Source: Saccoglossus kowalevskii (lineage: Eukaryota; Hemichordata; Enteropneusta; Harrimaniidae). From it: a DNA stretch of 31,281 nt. The notes beneath the pieces were generated by a model. The model saw nothing but the letters and a program-made list of their open reading frames with translations. It did no database searches and was not told where the DNA came from. The DNA lies in the NCBI RefSeq assembly GCF_000003605.2, contig NW_003107609.1, forward strand, positions 4,011-35,291, given 5' to 3'. Positions 1-31,281 of the stretch are shown here, in pieces. Every line of letters begins with the position of its first letter. Positions within the stretch are counted from its first letter, which is position 1. A program made the position numbers and the translations under genes.

Positions 1-250
1 CGCACTAAAGCGTGCGACTAACGTCAAATTAACGACCTAAACTATTCGTTCATTATTCACACGTTAGATACACGCTCAACACGCTCACTTAACGTTTAAA
101 AGTCGTTCGTCGCACGCGCACGCTAGTGACACGTTAGCACACGTAAATGATTTCCAGGGGTATCTTACTTGGTCGCTCATTACACGCTCCTCGTGCGTTA
201 GGAACACGCTAGTCATACGTTAAGGCACTCGTTAATCGAACGCTGGTGTG
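1..250. repeat. CpG-rich degenerate short-motif repeat
   Basis: Irregular reiteration of motifs such as ACACGTTAG, ACACGCTCA, ACGCTAGTGAC and CATACGTTAAGG, with high CpG content in an otherwise AT-rich, CpG-poor setting. There is no fixed period. It looks like the end of a satellite-like array that begins before the window. Confidence 0.6.
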
Positions 251-1967
251 ACGGGGCTATAAACATTTGTTCCTTTCATAACATACTATTTTCTTTCTTT
301 TTTTTCTAATTTTGGTCCAAAACGTACACTTGATCAAGATTTTGAAGGTGTTTTGAAAGTTGTAACAGATGTCAGGATATTAAAAAAAATAACAGTTTTT
401 AACATCACCACATTGTACTCATCTTTTAAATGGTTAATTAAGTATTATCGTGGCTCACACACATTTGGGACAAAAATTTTCTAAATTATTTTTGTGATTG
501 GCTGTTTCAAAATCTAAAACTAAGAACTTAGGCTACCCAAACTAGTGTTTGTATTATGAATCTAAAGTGTACACTTTTGCCCATTTTCAAATCCAAAATG
601 GCTACCAAAGATGGGTTTATTGCTAAGTGCAAAGTGATTGTTTCCATGGAAACATGTTTTTATTTAATATGGAACCTTTCACTCAGCAAAATATAAAAAA
701 AATTGTTACAGTAGTTTTTTTTCTCAAATTTTTGTATTTTTGAATCTGTAATTCGTTATGTAACTATAGTACAAGTATATCAAATGTTGCCTAATTCTGC
801 ACATTTTCTCTCATTATTTAGAGTATTTATTACTAAATTGTCAAAAGATGCACAAATATCATGAATAGATGTACTGCCCCTTGATAGATGAGTGTTACAA
901 GAAGTTTATTAGTTTTATGTACACTCTTATGCATATTAATTAGCTTATTAGCATATTACTGAATTTCAACCTGGTAGAGAAATCTCCTCTTGAAGCAATA
1001 TGAGGCCCTGTATACCATATTTTGAAATCCGTTTAGATGACTTAGTGCCGGTCATGTGATGGCTGATGCACTTCCTCAGAGATTTAAAAAGTCTTCTTTC
1101 ATCATCTGTTTGGTGAGTGAAATTCGATAGCAATAAGTGGGAATCTATTTTTAACTACCAAGACTGGATAGACTGCAACCATGGATATCAACTGTGTGTG
1201 CAAATAATGGCCAGGCTCCATGCTGACGTACAACTTTGTTTTCTCTTGTAGTAATTGTGTTTTCCACTTTGCTTTGAAATTTAATTACTAGTACTATAAA
1301 AATATTATAGGTTACAAAACAATTACACTACAATTATGACGTTACATTAAAAGACGCATTATATTCATTTATGTTGCCATGGAAACCTGACAGTTGATTC
1401 TGCTGGTGATGGTAGATTGTGTGCCTTAATGTAATGTAATTTTTATTCATGGCAAAAGACAATTACATTTTGTTTCTTAGTAATATCAAGGAGTGTGCCA
1501 GATTTCCTATTTTGAAAAATTTGTGTTTGAATAAACATGAATGGACACAATTGTATCAAATAATAGATATTCATCTGTGGTACTAAACGTGCGCACGTTT
1601 CTTTGATTGTAACGACCGCCGTGTCTGTACCATGCTCTGTCTGCTTTTGAAATGGATTACCTATGTATGCATTTATCTTGTCAACGTGTTGTCTCGTAGC
1701 ACAATAGGTCATTCACATGATTGAAATGGGATTCCGACAGAGAATAATCTGTTCAGATGAGACGCGGTGAACTATCCTTACCTTTCTATTGCTATGACGT
1801 AATATATATCAGCATCCTTGAGTACCTCATTTGCTGGGGTTAGAATCAGTCAAGCGTTTATGTAAATGTCACTTTGATGATTTGGGTTATATTTTAAGCC
1901 ACATTTGGAACATATTACTATATATGCATCACTTGTTTAAGTCAGATTGTAAATATTGATAAAATTA

Positions 1968-2207
1968 AACCTTTTCACCACCAGTTCCCTCTTTTCATCA
2001 CAAATTCACAAAATAGTTATTTTTATAGTCTGCACTTTCCTTCAGAAGGTTAAGACAAAAATACTAGTAGTAAATTTTTTTTAGTAAAAACTGACTCAAA
2101 TTTTGTCTGTTAGCTTCAAAATTAGGGTTCATTTCCAGAAATATTGAAGAATTTTAGGAAAAAATTGCAGACAAATTTGAGTGAGAAAGTCTGGTGGTGA
2201 AAAGGTT
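1968..2207 (+). mobile_element. MITE-like element with 17-bp perfect terminal inverted repeats
   Basis: The left end AACCTTTTCACCACCAG is the exact reverse complement of the right end CTGGTGGTGAAAAGGTT, 240 bp apart. There is no coding capacity. A diverged copy in opposite orientation lies at about 6378-6586. A target-site duplication is not obvious. Confidence 0.75.
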
Positions 2208-2734
2208 GAAAAGCAATCCCAACATTTAATTCTTGATTCTGAGGACAGTGACACCTAATACAATACTTGTACAAACAGTATGTGAAATATCGCTTATTAT
2301 TTTTCTCTTCAACACTCGCATCCTCGTGTGAGCTAAGAAATCATGAGATTGACTATGGGAAAGTGGACTGAGCAGTGTTGTTGCTAAGTAACGAAAGAAT
2401 ACTTAAAACTGCAGCTGCTCCGTGAGATTCAAATCGTCAAGGGAAAAAGCAAAGAATTTCGGATTTGTGAAATATCAAAGTAGGTTTATAGTTCTATATA
2501 TATAGTTATAGAGAATCTCAGTTTTAAACTTTAGTGAATTTAACATTCATCGTCACAAGTACCCTAATAGAATCAAATTAAAAAACATTTCCGCCACCCA
2601 GCATAAACTTCTTTATTCTGTAGTGGGTAGTATATGTATTTGAAATCCGCAGGGTATGATTGGCTCATCTGAAAATAAAAAGAAGGCTGTCAAATCAACT
2701 TTCAGAAAAAAAACAAATGTAGAATTCAAATAAA

Positions 2735-2918
2735 TACTTCATTTTCGCTGAAGGAGTGATTCAGTGAAAATAAAATCCAGCGAATATACTTTTTTTTCCT
2801 ATATTTTACCTTCAAACTCGTCAAAAATCAATGAAAATAAATTCCCCAAAACAAAACACCCAAAAAATCTTTTCAGTGAAAATAAATTCCAGCTAAAATA
2901 AAGCATTTTACAGTAGAA
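2735..2918. mobile_element. Short interspersed repeat ending in TTTTACAGTA
   Basis: AT-rich stretch with repeated CAGTGAAAATAAA and AATAAATTCCAGC blocks, ending AGCATTTTACAGTAG. It shares end sequence and internal CAGTGAAAA blocks with the 10369-10515 element. Its 5' boundary is approximate. Confidence 0.4.
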
Positions 2919-4503
2919 CACCATATCATAAAACTGAGGAAAAAACATTCGACACTCCACTTCTAGAAATGTACTTCAAATTCACCCTGAGGAAAACTGT
3001 TTTGTCACATCCATTTTGGAGATTGCTTCTAATGGAGAATTGACATGATTAACTGTTTTTGTCCTAAACATGAACATTGTATTATATAGGGTTTCCGTGT
3101 TCTAAATATTAATCGTGGATTGTTTGCTATCTTCCATCACTTCATTTGTTGTTAGTTTCCTTGGAAACAATTTTTACCGTATATGTAGTTGGTGACATTT
3201 AACATCAGTCTAGAATGTCTGCTTGTATAAAAAAAAAAGACTATGACAGGAAGTTATGTTTTGAGTAACATTGTCTGTTGAATAATGAGGAATGATGTAG
3301 CAGTGGTTTACATGGTTAACATTTTTGCAATGTAACAAGCAATAACAAAAGGAAGAGAGGAAGTTATGTTAGGAACATAACTGGTTAAAATGTTTATTGC
3401 TATTGACTACCATTAAAACTAATCCCCAGATTGCCTTTTATTCTATGGCTTTTTATTTTATACTGTTGCTCACATAGTTAAAGCGGGGGAGTCGTCACCT
3501 GCACATGCGTCAGATGGCCATAGCTTGTCATTGTTTACAAACAAGCGTCTACCCATGAGCCTTTGTGTTTTAGCGTGTGTTGTTATCGTCGCTTGGGACT
3601 CAATTCCTGTGCCTGCACAGATGAGGACCCTCTTGCTATATGATGAAAAGGTATAGTCATCAAACTACTTTTTGCACAAATTTCGTTCAGGTACATCTGG
3701 TAACAAAATCATTTTAAGATGAAAACTTCTGATTGGCTTGAATTATTGATAAATTCTGACAAATACTATTTTTTTTTTTTTTATGAAATACTGCTTTAAC
3801 ATGAATTTCCTTTGAAATATTTATTAAAAGCTCATTTTTGCAAACAGTTTTCTCAACAACAAAAATATTTCATACTGAGTAAAACAAATCCAAATATTTC
3901 ATCAAACTTTCAAACAAAAAAACATAACATTTTCGAACCCATTTAATAGGTTAAATTCCCGTACTTGCATATAATTTAAACATTAATATCGATATTCAGC
4001 TTATTGTTACTTGAGAACAATTTTTTTTGTGATGAAAACAAAATGTCTCTTCATTTTTATTGTATGGTCTGCATATTTTGAAACTATATATAAAATGATC
4101 TGCTCTAATTTCACAGGAGAAAAATCAGTCAGTGAAAATGTAATTGTAGAAATTTCTTGCTGTGGAAATTAAAAGGTTAATAGTAGTATAGTTGTACTAA
4201 CCATCCAGTGTTTTTCCTTTCCATAATGACGTCAAACTAAGTTCTAATTTTTCTCAGCTTAAAATGATAACCCTATTATAATGTATGATATATTGATTCA
4301 ATATTTTAGATGAAAGACAGAGATATAAGAGTAAAGTAAATAGATAAAATCTTCCTGTAATCGTTGCTTTTCCCCACCTTTTTACTGCTCAGTACTGCGA
4401 TTGAAAATCCTCAATTAAGATCAAATACAAGTTTGTGCCATCCCAAATTTTATCCATGATTGGAATCATTAACAAATGGTCTGCCCTTTTCTGCATAAAA
4501 TGT

Positions 4504-4718
4504 TGACGAAAAATTACAAATGCTTTGATCAAAAACTAAAATCAATGTCGCATTTAGTCTGTTTGGTTAAATATATTAGGCTGAATTCAATGAAAATTAC
4601 AGAAAGTATGACGAAAAATTACAAATGCTTTGAACAAAAACTATAAATCAATGTTGTATTGTATATAGTATGTTTGGTTTAAATATTAGACTGAATTCAG
4701 TGAAAATTACAGAAAATA
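4504..4718. repeat. Tandem duplication, about 105-bp unit, two copies
   Basis: Copy 1 (4504-4608) and copy 2 (4609-4718) both begin TGACGAAAAATTACAAATGC and both contain CTGAATTCA.TGAAAATTAC. They differ by scattered substitutions and small insertions. Confidence 0.8.
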
Positions 4719-6377
4719 TGAATATGTCACATCAATTTTTAGCATGTAAAAAAGTTTCACGCTGAAAAGGTTAATGACATCAAGTTCAAGGTTGTGATTG
4801 ATGGCAATCTGCCTCAATAATGGATACACTTAGTTTGCAGTACAAGTTGACTGGATCGTTGTTCACATAATAATAAATGGTCCAAAACTTTTTTTTTTTT
4901 TTACTGAGTAAAATTATAATGGGAAATAAGTAAGAATTTTTTTTTTCTCTCTTAAAATGCAAAGTTCTGCTGCGAGACTGCATGTTGCTGGCAGTCTAAA
5001 AGGTCTAATTTGTTGGTGATAGAACATCTTAGTGTTTTTACTACATCAGAAATCTTTATGACTGATATTTTCACACCCATTTCTTGTATAGGATCGAAAT
5101 ATCCAGTGACTTCAGTTTAAAATCACTGATTAATGAATGCCAGCATTTTCCTGACTGCTAAGTAGTTATACATCAGATGGCCTTTTTGAAAGAAACAGCG
5201 CCACCACATGACGATGAGTGGGCTAATCATCAACCAGCCATTTTATGATAATCATCTTTAATACAAATTGACTACTGTAAATACTGTTTTGTACGAAGTT
5301 TATTTTCACTGCTTTTTGATGAATTTAATGTAAAATATAGAAAAAGTGTATATTATGTTTTATGAATCATCCATTCAGCAAAAATAAAGTATTCTACAAT
5401 ATTTAAAACCATAATGAAATTTGATGGTTATGTTGTCTTTTTTATATGTACATGTAGTAACCATCATGCAACTCTTATCTATGTACATTTTGTTCACCCA
5501 CATCTGGAACTGATCCCTTGCAAATTACCGTGTATGTCGCTACATCAAAGAATACATGCTTTATTATTCGAAATAATTTATAATTCATAAATATTACTTG
5601 TTATAATGTACACACGTATATGCATGAACATTAGAATGGCCACGCCAACCTTAGTTTACAATAGAAGTAGGGAAATCAATTTAATATCAAACTGGGTAAG
5701 ATATTTATCATGATGTACGATAAATATCAGAATAAATAAATCATCCAAACTATTCAATGAAATATATAGCATATACTGTACTAAAGAAAATATACTAAAT
5801 TTTTATCAGTTTAAATTTAACTATAATAATAAATTTACAGTACTCTGCATGAATGGGAGTAAACTGCACCATTATAAAATTCCCATCCTGCTCTGGTTGG
5901 GGGATGATATGTGAAATGTAATAACAGGCCGAAAGCCGTATACTGTGCAATTTCATTCAGGTGTCACTGTAGCCGATTGGCAACAACAAAAACTGTGATG
6001 TTGTTATTTATCGTGACGGTTATTAGAAAGTAGCATTTATGTTTCTTCATCACTGTTGGTATGGTAACAATAAAAGGAAGGTGAGCTGATTTTATGGGGA
6101 AGTGGAGGGAGAGATAAAAGAGAAACATAAATATTTCACATCCATATGCCAACTTCTCATAAAAAAATAAAAATGCCTAAAATCGTTTTTTAATCTTTTC
6201 TTTGTGTTATGATGTATACAGAGTCATCAGTGCATATGCACTGTTGCCAAGCAGTTTTCTTTAAATATTCTTGTTTTAAAATTCCGTGGCTCAGAGACTC
6301 GATACTCTACGGGTACAGCAGTTGTATTGAAATAAAGGATATGGTTGATTGCATGACATATGCCCCAGATTCAATTA

Positions 6378-6586
6378 ACCCTTTCATTGCAAGACTTTCT
6401 CACCTTCAATTTTTCTGGAAATGAACCCTAATTTTTGAGCCAACAGTCAAAATTGGAGTCAATTTTAATTTTTGCTCAAAAAATTTGGCTATATTTGTTC
6501 CAATCTTTTGAAGGTAAGTGCAGACTATAAACAGGACTATTTTGTGAATTTGGGATGAAAAGTGGAAACTGGTAGTGAAAAGGTCA
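6378..6586 (-). mobile_element. Diverged inverted copy of the 1968-2207 element
   Basis: Reading the complement reproduces the 1968-2207 element. Shared blocks include TAGTCTGCACTTACCTTC and TTTCTGGAAATGAACCCTAA, and the right end is GGTAGTGAAAAGGT. About 30-40 bp near one end is missing relative to the other copy. Confidence 0.65.
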
Positions 6587-6726
6587 AATTTGTACCCAAG
6601 ATGTTGAATTGCTATTGTTGCCCATATCTTTGAAAAATTGAGAATTTGAAAAAATATGGTTCTTTTATTTCTTGCAAAATAGTGAAACAGGGCTGATAAT
6701 GGAATTTGTGTCACCCTGTTGTTGTT

Positions 6727-8210
6727 AGTCCCCGTTCGGACGAAGTCCGACAACGGGGACTTATAATTCGGTCTCCGTCCGTGCGCCTGTGCGCCTGTGC
6801 GTCCGTCCGGAGTCATATCTCAGAATCCCTTGGACCGATTCCGTTCATTCTTGCCTAGTTTTTTATGTGTGACATATGCACAAGCAGGGGTTTAGCGATT
6901 GGATTCAAAATGGCCGACTGGCAGCCATCTTGTTTTTTGAAAATGTTGTATTTTGGACATGCTTTGTCAGTTTTCACTCAAATTTAGTACATAGATCATA
7001 CATGTTAGGGTATATGTCCCCGACCTTCCGTGAGTTCCTGAGTCTATCCATCCGTGTGTCCGTCCGTTTGTCCGTGCGTCAGTCTCTCCAGAGTCATATT
7101 TCATAATCCTGTGGACCGATTCCGTTCATTCTTTGCATGTGCCTAGTACCTTATGTAGGACATATGCACATGCAGTGGTTTAGCGATTCGATTTAAAATG
7201 GCCGACTGGCAGCCATCTTGTTTTTTGAAAATGTTGTATTTTGGACATGCTTTGTTAGTTGTCATTCAAACTTGGTACATAGATTATTCATGTTAGGATA
7301 CATGTCCATGATGATTTATTTCACAATTGGAACAAAGATGGCCGACTGGCAGCCATCTTGTTTTTTGAAAATGTCGTATTTTGGACATGCTTTGTCAGTT
7401 TTTACTCAAATTTAGTACATAGATCATACATGTTAGGATATATGTCCCCAACTGTCTGTGAGTTTCTGAGTCTATCTGTTCGTCTGTCCGTCCGTCTGTC
7501 CGTCAGTCTGTGCAGAGTCTTATTTCAGAATCCTGTGGACCGATTCCGTTCATTCTTTGCATGTGCCTAGTACCTTATGTAGGACATATGCACATGCAGT
7601 GGTTTAGCGATTCGATTTAAAATGGCCGACTGGCAGCCATCTTGTTTTTTGAAAATGTTGTATTTTGGACATGCTTTGTCAGTTGTCATTCAAACTTAGT
7701 ACATAGATTATACATGTTAGGATACATGTCCATGACGATTTATTTCGCAATTGGATCAAAGATGGTCGACTGGCAGGCATCTTGTTTGTTTTTTTATGCG
7801 GTATCTTGGACGTGCTCTGTCAGTTTTCATTCAAATTTGGCACATACATGTACTTTATACATGTTAGAATGCATGTCCATGACAATTTGTTTCAAAATCT
7901 GGTCAAGGATGGCCGATTGACAGCCATCTGAGTTTTTATCTTACTACTATATTTCCACAATTTATGTACCATTTTCATTCGTATTTGGCAAATACATCAT
8001 ACATATCAGTGTGTTTCATAATCAGATCCAAGATTATTTTTGGCCATATTACTACTACACGGAACACGTGTTTTGATGTAAATGAACAATCTGTTGTATA
8101 CATCAATTGGAACTCAAGTTTCAAGGACACTCTCGCGACAACCCCTCCGCTTTAACATGACTAGCACAAAGAGAACTTAATTTAACGGGGACTGTGTCAT
8201 TTTCAATGAC
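6727..8210 (+). mobile_element. Hairpin-ended non-coding repeat element, copy 1
   Basis: Starts with AGTCCCCGTTCGGAC, a three-base loop, then GTCCGACAACGGGGACT, which folds into a near-perfect hairpin. It ends with AACGGGGACT (8184-8193, complement of the first 10 bases) and a small hairpin GTCATT-TTC-AATGAC (8196-8210). The interior holds repeated units beginning ATGGCCGACTGGCAGCCATC at about 6910, 7198, 7338, 7622, 7762 and 7909, spaced alternately about 285 and 140 bp, with GTCCGTCCG-rich blocks. It has short open frames but no transposase. It is probably a non-autonomous transposon; a Helentron-type origin is possible. A (TTG)n tract follows. Confidence 0.75.
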
Positions 8211-8232
8211 TTGTTGTTGTTGTTGTTGTTGT
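8211..8232. repeat. (TTG)n microsatellite
   Basis: Seven TTG units immediately after the 3' hairpin of the large repeat. The shorter GTTGTTGTT before the element suggests it landed in or next to this tract. Confidence 0.8.
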
Positions 8233-8254
8233 TTGTGCGTGCATGCGTCCTTAA

Positions 8255-8400
8255 TTTGGATATGAGGCCTTGATGCACCTCATTTCGTTTTTCAGATTGG
8301 ATTCAAAATGGCTGACCAGTGGCCATTTTGTTTTAATTAATGCTGTTCCAGAGCAATATCTCTCAGTATGGACAAGTACTCATTTGACGATCAGATACAA
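8255..8400. repeat. Diverged fragment related to the large repeat
   Basis: Contains GATTGGATTCAAAATGGCTG and GCCATTTTGTTTT, resembling the internal units of the 6727-8210 element. A similar fragment is at about 11590-11790, with GGCCGAATGGCAGCCATTTG. Confidence 0.4.
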
Positions 8401-8685
8401 GATGACTGAATGTCAATCATTTTAATTCTAAAAAATCATCAAGCATCAGCTTCCGGATCCATATCTCTGATATGTTTATGTTTATGTTTAAACTATATTA
8501 TTATAAACAAAATTATACATCTTAAATTTTATAACTAATGGGTACTCTTCCATGCATTGTTTGTTATAAATGCTTTAGAACACCTTCTGGAATAGTCATT
8601 CTCTGTTTGCGTTTATAAATGTATTACGCTTCAATTTCTACTGAATATGCGAGTTTAAAACCATGGTGTTTTTTGGTTATTGTAG

Positions 8686-30935
<22,250 letters not shown>

Positions 30936-31281
30936 GTATGTAGAATGTAGTTTAAGGTAGAGATGCAGGTTCGTGGACACTTGGGAGAGAAATTTTTTGT
31001 TTTTTTGCTTTTTATTATCCAAAAAGTCTTGGCTATAGACTGTTAAAATTTTGTAGAATTGTGAATAGTGGAACATACTCAAAAAAAACGATTTTAAAAT
31101 ATAGATAACAGGTGCAAACATTCTCTCTTTTGAATGCTTAGCAAGATTTAGCAAGGCTGTACATAAATAATAAAAAAGAAACATGGTGAAAAAAAGAAAT
31201 GACAGGATCTCCATATTATGCACTATATTTAACTTTTAACAAAACGATAATACATTTAAATTTGGAACTGTTACAGCCATT
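30936..31281. other. Intron after the last visible exon
   Basis: Starts with GTATGT and runs to the end of the window. AT-rich, no exon recognised. The minus-strand open frame of 171 codons (30708-31223) crosses a good coding exon in antisense and is taken as chance. Confidence 0.7.

Larger units (their letters stand above)
1..8685. other. No recognisable exon: upstream intron or 5' flank
   Basis: Both strands were read for the missing PH-domain exons and for any other gene; none was recognised. The open frames here are short, AT-rich and without family features. The stretch holds a CpG-rich degenerate repeat (1-250), MITE-like elements, a tandem duplication and a large hairpin-ended repeat, listed separately. 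It is probably part of a long intron of the PLC beta gene, because the first visible exon is not the first coding exon. Confidence 0.7.

Noticed and set aside
3612-3641. Exon-like segment between CTGCACAG and GTATAG, a candidate for a missing N-terminal exon
   Set aside because: The only frame open over it (MRTLLLYDEK) has no resemblance to the PLC beta N-terminus, and the donor is poor.
5880-6424. Short open frames on both strands near 6000-6400
   Set aside because: Small, with no motif, no splice context and no repeat of known coding type.
6406-6816. 136-codon open frame on the minus strand
   Set aside because: It is formed by a MITE relic plus the start of the large repeat; no recognisable protein.
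6876-7920. Series of open frames with the recurring peptide MFFENVVFWTCFVSFHSNLVHR
   Set aside because: They are the same internal unit of the hairpin-ended repeat translated again and again. Stops and frame changes fall between units and there is no domain. The same holds for 29173-30126.

Overview
The window is a piece of an animal nuclear genome. It is AT-rich and intron-dense, with canonical GT-AG introns, many short inverted-repeat transposon relics, and one 124-base run of Ns (an assembly gap). The repeat content and gene style suggest a lophotrochozoan, most likely a mollusc and perhaps a bivalve. That placement is inference; no species can be named from the sequence alone.

The only gene I can support lies on the + strand and occupies most of the window from 8686 onward. 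It is a phosphoinositide-specific phospholipase C beta of the PLCB4/NorpA class. I reconstructed 25 exons by joining GT-AG boundaries in consistent reading phase. They read through the end of the PH domain, the EF-hands, the catalytic X box (both catalytic histidines and the calcium-binding acidic residues are visible), the X-Y linker, the Y box, the C2 domain and the start of the C-terminal coiled coil, about 947 residues. The first roughly 75-80 residues and the end of the coiled-coil domain lie outside the window.

Region by region: 1-8685 is non-coding (upstream intron or flank) with a CpG-rich degenerate repeat at the very start, a 105-bp tandem duplication, a MITE-like element and a relative in opposite orientation, and a 1.5-kb hairpin-ended repeat. 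8686-15179 carries the PH, EF-hand and X-box exons. 15361-21824 carries the X-Y linker, an unusually modular stretch with a symmetric cassette exon, a candidate 24-nt microexon and a tandemly duplicated exon pair. 24052-27456 carries the Y box and C2. 28358-30935 carries the C2-to-coiled-coil hinge and the first coiled-coil exons, with a second copy of the hairpin-ended repeat at 28981-30171.

The most interesting feature is the pair of tandem, homologous exons (21406-21562 and 21680-21824) that encode the end of the autoinhibitory X-Y linker plus the start of the Y box. Both have the same phases, they are separated by only 117 bp, and joining them together causes an immediate frameshift and stop. 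They therefore look like mutually exclusive exons, allowing a Gq effector to be built with either of two linker/Y-box versions. With the neighbouring optional exons, this suggests that the linker controlling PLC activity is tuned by alternative splicing.
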